64,000 nt of DNA from Candidatus Vagococcus giribetii (lineage in GTDB: Bacteria; Bacillota; Bacilli; Lactobacillales; Vagococcaceae). The stretch covers positions 1 through 64,000 of the forward strand of contig NZ_JAFLVX010000026.1 in the NCBI RefSeq assembly GCF_017316185.1. The letters are read 5' to 3'. Position numbers and translations under genes: made by a program. This document shows, one piece after another, positions 55,407-64,000 of this stretch. The notes under the pieces are model-generated. The model did no database searches. It was not told the origin of the DNA and saw nothing but the letters and a program-made list of their open reading frames with translations. The stretch's first letter is position 1. Each line of letters opens with the position of its first letter.

Positions 55407-56084
55407 ATGAAGTTTGGTGTAATTGTTTTTCCCGGTTCTAATTGTGACATTGATTTATATTTAGCGATTAAAGACATCATCAAAGAAGAAGTGGTTTATA
55501 TCCCTCATACAGCAGATGATTTATCAGATATTGATGCTGTCCTAATTCCTGGTGGGTTCTCATATGGAGACTACTTACGTTGTGGTGCCATTGCCCGTTT
55601 TTCAACAGTTATGGAAGCTGTGATTCAATTTGCAGCAGAAGGTAAACCAGTATTTGGTACATGTAATGGATTCCAGATTTTAACAGAGGCAGGTCTTTTG
55701 CCAGGTGTATTATTAAAAAATGATTCTCTTAAATTTGTTTGTAACACACAGGACGTTAAAGTGGTAAACAATCAAACACTATTTACTTCAAGTTATCAAC
55801 AAGATGAAGTACTCAGATTGCCGATTGCTCACGGTGAAGGGAATTATTATTGTGATGAAGAAACTTTAGCATCATTAAAAGAAAATGATCAAATTATTTT
55901 TACATATGAAACAACAAATCCTAATGGTAGTTTGGAAAATATTGCAGGGATTACAAATAAAGAAGGAAATGTCTTAGGTATGATGCCACATCCAGAGCGC
56001 GCTATGGAGGATTTACTAGGTAGTGATTCTGGACGAAGAATGTTTGAATCAGTTGTTGATTATTTGAGAAAGGTTGGGAAATAA
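55407..56084 (+). CDS. purQ: FGAM synthase glutaminase subunit PurQ
   Basis: 225 residues, class I glutamine amidotransferase. Nucleophile Cys86 lies in [14 protein letters not shown]; His and Glu of the triad are in [11 protein letters not shown] near the C-terminus. It releases ammonia from glutamine for PurL. AGGAGG precedes ATG 55407. Confidence 0.96.
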   Translation: MKFGVIVFPGSNCDIDLYLAIKDIIKEEVVYIPHTADDLSDIDAVLIPGGFSYGDYLRCGAIARFSTVMEAVIQFAAEGKPVFGTCNGFQILTEAGLLPGVLLKNDSLKFVCNTQDVKVVNNQTLFTSSYQQDEVLRLPIAHGEGNYYCDEETLASLKENDQIIFTYETTNPNGSLENIAGITNKEGNVLGMMPHPERAMEDLLGSDSGRRMFESVVDYLRKVGK

Positions 56085-56087
56085 GGC

Positions 56088-58310
56088 ATGACATTAATAC
56101 ATGAACCAACACCACAAGAAGTTAAAGAGACAAAACTTTATCAAGAGTGGGGACTAACAAACGAAGAATACCGTCTGATTAGTGAAGATATTCTAGGTCG
56201 TTTACCTAATTACACAGAAACAGGTCTTTTCTCTGTAATGTGGAGTGAGCATTGTTCTTATAAAAATAGTAAACCTGTTTTAAGAAAATTCCCAACCAGT
56301 GGTCCACAAGTGTTACAAGGTCCTGGAGAAGGAGCGGGGATTGTTGATATTGGTGATAATTTAGCTGTTGTGTTTAAAGCAGAAAGTCATAATCATCCTT
56401 CAGCAGTGGAGCCTTATGAAGGTGCAGCTACTGGTGTTGGTGGGATTATTCGTGATATTTTCAGCATGGGAGCTCGTCCTATTGCGATGTTAAATTCTCT
56501 TCGTTTTGGTGAGTTAACGAATGAACGTACTAAATTTTTACTAGAGCAAGTAGTAGCTGGTATTGGTGGTTATGGTAATTGTATTGGGATTCCAACTGTT
56601 GGTGGAGAAGTAGGATTTGATCCTTGTTATGAAGGTAATCCATTAGTTAACGCTATGTGTGTGGGCTTGATTGACCATAAAGATATTCAAAAAGGGCAAG
56701 CTAAAGGTGTTGATAACACTATTATGTATGTTGGAGCAAAAACAGGACGCGACGGCATTCATGGAGCGACTTTTGCTTCTGAGGAGTTTACAGAAGGAGA
56801 AGAACAACAACGTTCAGCTGTTCAAGTGGGGGATCCTTTCATGGAGAAACTCTTAATGGAAGCTTGCTTAGATTTAATTTTAAATCACTCTGATATTTTA
56901 GTTGGGATTCAAGATATGGGAGCAGCAGGTTTAGTATCATCAAGTAGTGAAATGGCTTCAAAAGCCGGTTCTGGTTTAGAACTGTATTTAGATGATGTGC
57001 CTCAACGAGAAACTAATATGACACCTTACGAGATGATGTTGTCTGAGTCTCAAGAGCGTATGTTGTTATGTATTCAAAAGGGTTCTGAAGAGCAAGTGGT
57101 GGAGTTATTTGAATCATACGGACTAGATGCTGTTAACATTGGTAAAGTGACAGATGACAAACACTACCGATTATTCCATAAAGGTATTCAAGTAGCGGAT
57201 TTACCAGTAGATGCTTTAGCAGAAGAAGCACCAGAATACCAAAAGCCGCAACAAGAACCAGCGAGAATAGCTCAATTTAAAGAGATGGCTCCGTATCAAC
57301 CGGTTATTGAAGATGGATCAGATACTTTAGTTCGTTTATTACAACAACCAACAATCGCTTCTAAAAAAGATATTTTTGAAACCTATGATTCACGAGTTAG
57401 AACTAATACAGTGGTTGGTCCAGGAAGTGACGCAGCTGTCTTGCGTGTTCGTGGGACGAATAAAGCTTTAGCTATGACGACTGATTGTAATAGTCGCTAC
57501 TTGTACTTAAATCCAGAAATTGGTGGAAAAATGGCAGTTGCTGAAGCAGCTCGAAATATTGTGGCTAGTGGTGGTAAACCCTTAGCTATTACAGATTGTT
57601 TAAACTTTGGTTCACCAGACAAGCCAGAAGGTTTCTGGGAGCTAAGCACATCTGCTGATGGGATTGCTGAGGCTTGTCGAGCATTAGAAACCCCAGTTAT
57701 TTCAGGTAACGTTTCTTTATACAATGAAACCAATGGTCAATCTGTTTACCCAACGCCAGTTATTGGGATGGTAGGTTTAGTTGAAGATTTAGCTCATGTG
57801 ACAACTCAAGACTTCAAAGAAGCTGGTCACTTAGTTTATGTGTTAGGTGAAACAAAAGCTGATTTTAATGGAACAGAACTTCAAAAAATGTTAACAGGAA
57901 AAATCGAAGGGGTTCTAAATGACTTTGATTTATCAGTTGAAAAAGAGAATCAACAAGTTTTACTTAGAAGTATTCAAGAAGGATTAGTTGAAAGTGCTCA
58001 TGATTGTTCAGAAGGTGGGCTAGGAGTAGCGTTAATCGAATCATGTTTTGTTAATGACCTTGGTTTTGAGGGCGAGTTTTCACAGGAAGCAAGTCTTTTA
58101 TTTGCTGAAACTCCTTCTCGTTTTGTTGTTTCTATCAAAGAAGAGAACCAAGAAGCATTTGAAGCGTTGATGGGAGAAAAAGTAGTGTGTGTTGGAAAGA
58201 CAATAAATGGTAACGACTTTATTCTGAAATGTCAAGATCAGTTAGTTGAAGTTGGGATAGTAAAAGCCAAAGGATTATGGGAGGGTGCCATCTCATGTCT
58301 TATGAAGTAA
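56088..58310 (+). CDS. purL: FGAM synthase large subunit PurL
   Basis: 740 residues, the small-type PurL of Gram-positives (about half the size of the fused enterobacterial enzyme because PurS and PurQ are separate). Motifs: [20 protein letters not shown] (core [10 protein letters not shown]), [21 protein letters not shown] (core [11 protein letters not shown]) and a C-terminal ATP-binding half with [11 protein letters not shown]. It makes FGAM from FGAR, ATP and ammonia. Its end overlaps purF by 16 bp. Confidence 0.97.
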   Translation: MTLIHEPTPQEVKETKLYQEWGLTNEEYRLISEDILGRLPNYTETGLFSVMWSEHCSYKNSKPVLRKFPTSGPQVLQGPGEGAGIVDIGDNLAVVFKAESHNHPSAVEPYEGAATGVGGIIRDIFSMGARPIAMLNSLRFGELTNERTKFLLEQVVAGIGGYGNCIGIPTVGGEVGFDPCYEGNPLVNAMCVGLIDHKDIQKGQAKGVDNTIMYVGAKTGRDGIHGATFASEEFTEGEEQQRSAVQVGDPFMEKLLMEACLDLILNHSDILVGIQDMGAAGLVSSSSEMASKAGSGLELYLDDVPQRETNMTPYEMMLSESQERMLLCIQKGSEEQVVELFESYGLDAVNIGKVTDDKHYRLFHKGIQVADLPVDALAEEAPEYQKPQQEPARIAQFKEMAPYQPVIEDGSDTLVRLLQQPTIASKKDIFETYDSRVRTNTVVGPGSDAAVLRVRGTNKALAMTTDCNSRYLYLNPEIGGKMAVAEAARNIVASGGKPLAITDCLNFGSPDKPEGFWELSTSADGIAEACRALETPVISGNVSLYNETNGQSVYPTPVIGMVGLVEDLAHVTTQDFKEAGHLVYVLGETKADFNGTELQKMLTGKIEGVLNDFDLSVEKENQQVLLRSIQEGLVESAHDCSEGGLGVALIESCFVNDLGFEGEFSQEASLLFAETPSRFVVSIKEENQEAFEALMGEKVVCVGKTINGNDFILKCQDQLVEVGIVKAKGLWEGAISCLMK

Positions 58311-59719
58311 GAGGATTACATGAAGAGTGTGGTATTTTCGGGATTTGGGGACACCAAGATGCGTCTAAAGTGACGTATTTTGGTCTTCATTCCTTGCAGC
58401 ACCGTGGGCAAGAAGGAGCAGGCATTGTATCTAATGATCAAGGTGAGTTAAAAGGCTACCGTGATTTAGGTCTGCTAGCAGAAGTATTTGATTCACCTAA
58501 ACATTTAGAAGAACTAACAGGTAATGCTGCCATTGGTCATGTGCGTTACGGAACAAGTGGTTCAGGTGGTATTAATAATATTCAACCTTTTTTATTTAAA
58601 TTTTTTGATGGGTCCTTTGCTTTAGCTCACAATGGTAATTTAGTGAATGCTAAGAGCTTGCGTCAAGAGGTAGAAAAAGAAGGTGGGATTTTCCATTCAA
58701 ATTCAGATACTGAAATCCTAATGCACTTAGTTAGAAAGAGTCAAAAAGATACGTTTATAGATCGGTTGAAAGAAGCTCTCAATCAGATTAAGGGTGGATT
58801 TGCCTACTTGCTATTAACGGAAGACGCTATGTATGCCACACTAGATCCTAATGCTTTTCGTCCATTAGCAATTGGTCAAATGAAAAGTGGCGCTTATGTA
58901 GTCGCTAGTGAAACCTGTGCCTTAGATGCTATTGGAGCGACTTTTGTTCGTGACGTAGAGCCAGGTGAGTTGATTACTATAAATGACGAGGGTATGACAA
59001 TTGATAGATACACAGAAGATACCCAATATGCAATCTGTTCAATGGAATATATTTATTTTGCTCGACCAGACTCAAACATCAAAGGTGTCAATGTGCATTC
59101 TGCGAGAAAAAATATGGGGAAAAACTTAGCGAAAGAATGTCCCGTTGAGGCTGATATGGTTATCGGTGTTCCTAACTCTTCTTTATCAGCTGCCAGTGGT
59201 TATGCAGAGATGAGTGGTATTCCTTATGAAATGGGCCTTATCAAAAATCAATACGTTGGACGTACCTTTATTCAGCCAACTCAGGAGCTACGTGAAGAAG
59301 GTGTTCGAATGAAGCTTTCTGCAGTTCGTGGAGTGGTTGAAGGAAAAAAAATTATTCTAGTTGATGACAGTATTGTCCGAGGCACAACGATTAGAAGAAT
59401 CGTTACTCTTTTAAAAAATGCTGGAGCGAAGGAAGTTCATGTAAGAATTTCTGCACCACCATTAAAATTCCCATGCTTTTATGGAATAGATATTGAAAAT
59501 AAAAAAGAGTTAATTGCTGCTAGATTAACGAATGAAGAAATCAGAGAAGAAATTAATGCTGATTCTTTAGAATTTTTAAGTGAAGAAGGCTTGATTGAAG
59601 CGGTTGGCTTACAACTTGATGCACCGTACTCAGGCCTTTGTATGGCTTACTTTAATGGAGATTACCCAACTAAATTATATGATTATGAACAAAATTTATT
59701 AAACGATCAAGGAGTGTAG
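58295..59719 (+). CDS. purF: Amidophosphoribosyltransferase
   Basis: 474 residues. The class II glutaminase nucleophile is Cys12 after a short propeptide ([12 protein letters not shown]), which is cut off as in B. subtilis Pur[10 protein letters not shown] and the C-terminal PRPP site [13 protein letters not shown] are clear. It commits PRPP to purine synthesis by forming 5-phosphoribosylamine. In B. subtilis the homologue has a Fe-S cluster; Cys residues near the end ([13 protein letters not shown]) and CPVEADMV are consistent with one. The longer frame from 58277 is rejected because GGAGGG before ATG 58295 is the ribosome site. It overlaps the end of purL. Confidence 0.96.
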   Translation: MSYEVRGLHEECGIFGIWGHQDASKVTYFGLHSLQHRGQEGAGIVSNDQGELKGYRDLGLLAEVFDSPKHLEELTGNAAIGHVRYGTSGSGGINNIQPFLFKFFDGSFALAHNGNLVNAKSLRQEVEKEGGIFHSNSDTEILMHLVRKSQKDTFIDRLKEALNQIKGGFAYLLLTEDAMYATLDPNAFRPLAIGQMKSGAYVVASETCALDAIGATFVRDVEPGELITINDEGMTIDRYTEDTQYAICSMEYIYFARPDSNIKGVNVHSARKNMGKNLAKECPVEADMVIGVPNSSLSAASGYAEMSGIPYEMGLIKNQYVGRTFIQPTQELREEGVRMKLSAVRGVVEGKKIILVDDSIVRGTTIRRIVTLLKNAGAKEVHVRISAPPLKFPCFYGIDIENKKELIAARLTNEEIREEINADSLEFLSEEGLIEAVGLQLDAPYSGLCMAYFNGDYPTKLYDYEQNLLNDQGV

Positions 59720-59721
59720 TC

Positions 59722-60768
59722 ATGGAAAATGCATACAAGAAAGCTGGCGTTAATGTAGAAGCTGGTTATGAAGTAGTGGACCGCATTAAAAAGCATGCGA
59801 AACGAACAGAACGTTTAGGCGTTATGGGCGCTTTAGGTGGTTTTGGAGGTTGCTTTGATTTAAGTGCTTATCAGGTCAAAGAACCTGTCTTAGTATCAGG
59901 AACTGATGGTGTTGGGACAAAATTACTATTGGCTATTGAAGCAGACAAACATGATACGATTGGTATTGATTGTGTAGCAATGTGTGTAAACGACATACTA
60001 GCTCAAGGTGCCACTCCTTTGTATTTTCTTGATTACCTAGCAACAGGGAAAAATGAACCGGCTAAAATGGAAGCTATCGTTTCAGGTGTAGCTGAAGGTT
60101 GTGTTCAAGGACAAATGGCTTTAATTGGTGGAGAAACAGCTGAAATGCCAGGCATGTATGGTGAAAATGACTATGATTTAGCAGGTTTTGCTGTTGGTGT
60201 AGCTGAGAAATCAGAACTTTTAAGCGCAGATAAAGTCAAAGCTGGTGACGTGTTAATTGGTTTACCGTCAAGCGGGATTCACTCAAATGGTTTTTCTTTA
60301 GTTCGAAAAATATTCTTCCAAGACAATAACTTTTCTTTGGAAGATGTGTTACCTGAATTAGGTGGAAAAACCTTAGCAGATGTTTTACTAGAACCAACTA
60401 AGATTTATGTCAATGAAGTGCTACCTCTAATCAATAAAGGCTTAATTAATGGTGTTTCTCATGTGACAGGTGGCGGATTTGTTGAAAATTTACCTCGCAT
60501 GATTGAAGACAACTTAGGTATTGAGATTGATAAAGGTTCTTGGGAAATTCCTGCTATTTTTTCAGTCATGAAAGAACAAGGAAAACTTCAAGAAGAAGAA
60601 ATGTATGAGATTTTCAATATGGGCATTGGTATGGTATTAGCTGTGTCTCCTGGGCATGTAGAGACAGTTAAACAAGAGCTGAATTCAATGGAAGAATCTT
60701 ATTTTGAGATTGGTCGCGTGACTGTCAAAAATAAGGAAGCCATATTATTTAACGAGGAACAGCTATGA
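59722..60768 (+). CDS. purM: Phosphoribosylformylglycinamidine cyclo-ligase
   Basis: 348 residues. Motifs: [52 protein letters not shown]. It closes the imidazole ring, turning FGAM into AIR with ATP. It starts two bases after purF and overlaps purN by 4 bp (ATGA), so it is in the coupled pur operon. Full length. Confidence 0.97.
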   Translation: MENAYKKAGVNVEAGYEVVDRIKKHAKRTERLGVMGALGGFGGCFDLSAYQVKEPVLVSGTDGVGTKLLLAIEADKHDTIGIDCVAMCVNDILAQGATPLYFLDYLATGKNEPAKMEAIVSGVAEGCVQGQMALIGGETAEMPGMYGENDYDLAGFAVGVAEKSELLSADKVKAGDVLIGLPSSGIHSNGFSLVRKIFFQDNNFSLEDVLPELGGKTLADVLLEPTKIYVNEVLPLINKGLINGVSHVTGGGFVENLPRMIEDNLGIEIDKGSWEIPAIFSVMKEQGKLQEEEMYEIFNMGIGMVLAVSPGHVETVKQELNSMEESYFEIGRVTVKNKEAILFNEEQL

Positions 60769-61346
60769 GAATAGCTGTTTTTGCCTCAGGAAGTGGTTCT
60801 AATTTTCAAGCCATTGTCGAAAGTTTTCAGAAACAAGATATACCAGGAGAGTTGGCTTGTTTATTTTGTGATCAGCCTAATGCTTATGTGATTGAAAGAG
60901 CTAAAAAAGAAAATATCCCCTATTTTATTTTAGCGAAACAGCCAACACAAACAAAATCAGACTATGAATTACAACTCATTCATTTATTAAGAACTGAGCA
61001 AATTGATTTAGTCGTTTTAGCTGGTTACATGAAAATTTTAGGTCCTGATTTTTTAGCAGCTTATCCAAATCGAGTCTTAAATCTACATCCGTCCTTGTTA
61101 CCAAAATTCCCCGGTAAACAAGGCATTAAAGATGCTTACGACTCGTTAGAGACAGAAACAGGTATTACCATACATTTAGTAGACAGTGGAGTCGATACAG
61201 GACCAATTATCTTTCAAAAGAAACTAAAACGCGTAAAGGGCGAGTCATTAGAAGAATTAGAGCAACGAATTCATGAATTAGAACATAGGTATTATCCAAA
61301 AGTAATTGGAGAATTTATAAGGGAGATTGTAGTCAATGACAAGTAA
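60765..61346 (+). CDS. purN: Phosphoribosylglycinamide formyltransferase (folate-dependent)
   Basis: 193 residues. [14 protein letters not shown] at the start, [13 protein letters not shown], and [12 protein letters not shown] with the catalytic Asn/His, then [13 protein letters not shown]. It transfers formyl from 10-formyl-THF to GAR; that donor can come from Fhs, encoded in the hut operon here. It overlaps purM by 4 bp and purH by 11 bp. Confidence 0.96.
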   Translation: MRIAVFASGSGSNFQAIVESFQKQDIPGELACLFCDQPNAYVIERAKKENIPYFILAKQPTQTKSDYELQLIHLLRTEQIDLVVLAGYMKILGPDFLAAYPNRVLNLHPSLLPKFPGKQGIKDAYDSLETETGITIHLVDSGVDTGPIIFQKKLKRVKGESLEELEQRIHELEHRYYPKVIGEFIREIVVNDK

Positions 61347-62877
61347 AAGAGCACTGATTAGCGTATCTGATAAGACAGGTATTGTCGCATTTTCAAAAGA
61401 GTTAAGCTGGTTAGGTTATGAGATTATTTCAACTGGTGGGACACAAAAAGCATTAGAAGAAGCTGGTATTAACACGTTAAATATCGAGGAAGTTACCCAC
61501 TTTCCTGAGATGTTAGATGGTCGTGTCAAAACTCTTCACCCAATGATTCATGGAGGGTTATTAGGTAAACGAAGCTTAACTTCTCATCTCGAAACAATGA
61601 AAGAACACAATATTATCCCCATTGACCTTGTTTGTGTCAATTTATACCCATTTAAAGAAACCCTAGAAAAACCTGGTGTGACTGAAGAAGAAATTATTGA
61701 AAATATTGATATTGGTGGACCAAGTATGCTGAGAAGTGCTAGTAAAAACTTTGAGAGCGTAACGGTTCTTGTAGAATCAAGTGACTACGAGACAGTCCTT
61801 TCTGAAATCAAAGAAAATACTGAAACAAGCCTTGAAACAAGAAAAAAACTAGCTGCAAAAGCTTTTAGACATACAGCAAGTTATGATGCTTTGATCGCGG
61901 ATTATTTAACGAACTCAGTAGGAGTAACAGAACCTGAATCGTTAACCTTAACATTTGATTTACAACAAACACTTCGCTACGGAGAAAATAATCATCAAAA
62001 AGCAAGTTTTTATGCTGATAAACAAAAGAAAGCTTATGCTATTTCTTCGGCTAAACAATTACACGGAAAAGAGTTATCTTTTAATAACATTAAAGATGCT
62101 GATGCGTGTTTAAGAATTATTCGTGAGTTTGACACACCAGCGGCCGTTGCTGTAAAACACATGAATCCATGTGGTATTGGAATCGGTGAGACTATCTTTG
62201 ATGCCTTTACTCATGCTTATGAGAGTGATCCTGTCTCTATTTTTGGTGGTATTATCGCGCTAAACAAGGAAGTCGATTTAAAAACTGCAGAAAAACTAAG
62301 TCATATTTTCTTAGAAATTATTATCGCACCAAGTTTTAGTGAAGAAGCATTTGATTTATTGAGTCAAAAGAAAAATATTCGCTTGTTAAGTTTAGAGATG
62401 GCTCAAAAAGAAACAGTTAAAGCGAAAGAATACACATCTGTTTTAGGTGGCTTGCTAGTACAAGAATATGATGATTTAGTTGAAAATGAAGAGGATTGGC
62501 AAGTAGTGACAAAACGTCAACCAACCCCTGAGGAAAGACGTGCATTAGCATTTGCTTATAAAGCAGTGAAACACGTAAAAAGTAATGCCATTGTTATTGC
62601 AAATGACGTTCAAACTTTAGGTGTTGGCGCGGGCCAAATGAACCGAGTAGGATCTGTCCAAATTGCTTTAGATCAAGCAAAAGATAAGTTAACAGGGGCA
62701 GTGCTTTCAAGTGATGCGTTTTTCCCAATGGCAGATAGTGTGGAAAAAATTGGTGAAGCAGGTATTAAAGCGATTATTCAACCTGGTGGAAGCATCAAAG
62801 ACCAAGAATCCATTGATATGGCTGATAAGTACGGGATTACGATGATCTTTACTAATACAAGACACTTTAAACATTAA
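61336..62877 (+). CDS. purH: Bifunctional AICAR transformylase / IMP cyclohydrolase
   Basis: 513 residues. The N-terminal cyclohydrolase (about 1-195) has the MGS-like fold [19 protein letters not shown] (core [11 protein letters not shown]) and STGGTQKAL. The C-terminal transformylase has [31 protein letters not shown] (core [10 protein letters not shown]) and SNAIVIAND. It carries out the last two steps of IMP synthesis, using 10-formyl-THF. Start ATG 61336, inside the end of purN, with GGGAG upstream. Confidence 0.97.
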   Translation: MTSKRALISVSDKTGIVAFSKELSWLGYEIISTGGTQKALEEAGINTLNIEEVTHFPEMLDGRVKTLHPMIHGGLLGKRSLTSHLETMKEHNIIPIDLVCVNLYPFKETLEKPGVTEEEIIENIDIGGPSMLRSASKNFESVTVLVESSDYETVLSEIKENTETSLETRKKLAAKAFRHTASYDALIADYLTNSVGVTEPESLTLTFDLQQTLRYGENNHQKASFYADKQKKAYAISSAKQLHGKELSFNNIKDADACLRIIREFDTPAAVAVKHMNPCGIGIGETIFDAFTHAYESDPVSIFGGIIALNKEVDLKTAEKLSHIFLEIIIAPSFSEEAFDLLSQKKNIRLLSLEMAQKETVKAKEYTSVLGGLLVQEYDDLVENEEDWQVVTKRQPTPEERRALAFAYKAVKHVKSNAIVIANDVQTLGVGAGQMNRVGSVQIALDQAKDKLTGAVLSSDAFFPMADSVEKIGEAGIKAIIQPGGSIKDQESIDMADKYGITMIFTNTRHFKH

Positions 62878-62890
62878 AAAGGAGATAATC

Positions 62891-64000
62891 ATGAAGCGAA
62901 ATATTTTAGTTATTGGTAGCGGTGGTAGGGAACATGCTTTATGCAAGAAGTTACTAGAGAGTCCTAAAGTAGCCAATGTTTATTGCGCTAAAGGTAATGA
63001 CGGTATGACCCTTGATGGGATTAAAGTGATAGATATAGCTGAAGATAACCATGATGAGTTAATTAAGTTCGCTAAAGAACAAGAGATTACTTGGGCACTA
63101 GTTGGACCAGAAGTTCCACTTATGAATGGGTTAGTAGATGACTTTAAAGCCCAAGGTATTAAAGCCTTTGGTCCAAGTAAAGAGGCAGCTTTAATTGAAG
63201 GCTCAAAAGAATTTGCTAAAGAGTTAATGATGAATAACAACATACCAACAGCTGCATATGAGAGCTTTTCTGATTTTAATAAGGCTCTTTGTTATGTTGA
63301 AGAAGGAACATTTCCTGTTGTTATCAAAGCAGATGGTCTTGCAGCAGGAAAAGGAGTAATCATTGCTCAAACACTAGAAGAAGCCAAAAAAGCCTTAGCG
63401 GATATTTTGCTAGATAATTATTTTGGAAATGACGAGCCGAAAGTCGTGATTGAAGAGTTTTTAGTTGGTAGAGAGTTCTCTCTATTATCCTTTGTAAACG
63501 AAACGGGAATTTATCCAATGGTTGCTGCTAAGGATCACAAAGCGATTTTTGATGGTGATAAAGGACCTAACACAGGCGGAATGGGTGCATACAGTCCGGT
63601 TGATTACGTTACTAAAGAGATTGAACAAGAAGTGCTGACAACAATCATTGAACCAACGATTCAAGGCATGAAAGAGTTAAATAAACCTTTTGAAGGTATT
63701 CTTTATACAGGTCTTATCTTGACAGAAGAAGGACCAAAAGTGATTGAATACAATGCAAGATTTGGTGATCCAGAAACTCAAGTATTACTTGAGAGATTAA
63801 TAAGTGATTTATCAGATGTGGTGGATGATTTATTAAATCAACGTGTTCCAAAGATTGAATGGCAAGAAGAGGGGATTAGTTTAGGTGTTGTTGTATCTGC
63901 CAAGGGTTATCCTGGAGAATATGAGAAACACAGTCCTTTACCTGACTTTGAAACAGCTGATGTTAAGATTTTTTATTCAGGAGTTAAACAAGAAGAAAAG
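62891..64000 (+). CDS. purD: Phosphoribosylamine-glycine ligase, 3' end beyond window
   Basis: 370 codons are visible from ATG 62891 (AAGGAG upstream) to the window edge; the family is about 420 residues, so roughly 50 are missing. N-terminal KRNILVIGSGGREHALCKKL, then ATP-grasp motifs VIKADGLAAGKGVIIA and DHKAIFDGDKGPNTGGMGAYSP (core DGDKGPNTGGMGAY), and EYNARFGDPETQVLL with metal ligands. It joins glycine to phosphoribosylamine, step 2 of purine synthesis. Last gene of the usual Firmicute operon order. No stop or frameshift seen in the visible part. Confidence 0.96.
   Translation, partial: MKRNILVIGSGGREHALCKKLLESPKVANVYCAKGNDGMTLDGIKVIDIAEDNHDELIKFAKEQEITWALVGPEVPLMNGLVDDFKAQGIKAFGPSKEAALIEGSKEFAKELMMNNNIPTAAYESFSDFNKALCYVEEGTFPVVIKADGLAAGKGVIIAQTLEEAKKALADILLDNYFGNDEPKVVIEEFLVGREFSLLSFVNETGIYPMVAAKDHKAIFDGDKGPNTGGMGAYSPVDYVTKEIEQEVLTTIIEPTIQGMKELNKPFEGILYTGLILTEEGPKVIEYNARFGDPETQVLLERLISDLSDVVDDLLNQRVPKIEWQEEGISLGVVVSAKGYPGEYEKHSPLPDFETADVKIFYSGVKQEEK

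Overview
The window is 64 kb of AT-rich, gene-dense chromosome from a low-GC Gram-positive coccus of the Lactobacillales. The best fit is Enterococcaceae, perhaps Vagococcus. This is inferred from gene content: an LPKTG-anchored protein, AGGAGG-type ribosome sites, PRD/Mga-like and LacI regulators, class II GalT, a D-Asp cross-bridge gene set and a streptococcal-type histidine-utilisation locus. I saw no rRNA, tRNA, CRISPR array, prophage or insertion sequence. Almost everything is ordinary chromosomal coding sequence.

Region 1 (1-17.5 kb) holds housekeeping and envelope genes. They are an FlK-like hot-dog thioesterase, a Cys/Met-metabolism PLP enzyme, an Mga-like regulator, a small His-rich secreted protein divergent from a two-component system whose sensor loop is also His-rich, and a three-gene operon (AsnB-type amidotransferase, ATP-grasp D-aspartate ligase, aspartate racemase). 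The operon matches the known D-Asp/D-Asn peptidoglycan cross-bridge module. They are followed by a choloylglycine-hydrolase-family enzyme, an S9 peptidase, an LTA-synthase-like phosphoglycerol transferase, birA and bioY (with a candidate BirA operator over the bioY -35 box), and an alpha-carbonic anhydrase.

Region 2 (17.5-25 kb) holds sugar genes: galM, then galK-galT-galR, and a GH4 6-phospho-glycosidase divergent from a LacI-type repressor across a perfect-arm operator. galE and a galactose transporter are not here.

Region 3 (25-45.1 kb) is the most interesting part, a histidine-fermentation locus. An orphan GlmL-like gene faces away, across about 700 bp of non-coding DNA, from ftcD-fchA-fhs-hutD-permease. 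Then come hutH, hisS, a YitT protein, a GNAT protein, hutI (minus strand), hutU, gltS and a 1010-residue SARP-like regulator (winged helix, BTAD, AAA ATPase, TPR). Together these convert histidine through urocanate, imidazolonepropionate and formiminoglutamate to glutamate, ammonia and formate. The formimino carbon passes over tetrahydrofolate, so Fhs can conserve ATP. A near-palindrome (TCTAA-n2-TTTG-n-CAAA-n2-TTAGA) between hutI and hutU recurs, with one intact arm, upstream of hutH. It is a candidate common operator for this locus.

Region 4 (45.1-64 kb) has an alpha/beta hydrolase with a pair of half-size EamA/SMR-type membrane proteins, a gluconate-kinase-like FGGY kinase and the de novo purine genes purE-K-B and purC-S-Q-L-F-M-N-H-D. 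purD runs off the window. A DUF1307-type lipoprotein gene and a large wall-anchored secreted amidase gene are inserted between purB and purC.

Several starts were moved inward from the longest open frame because a good Shine-Dalgarno sequence and family N-termini favour the internal codon. Each case is noted in its entry.
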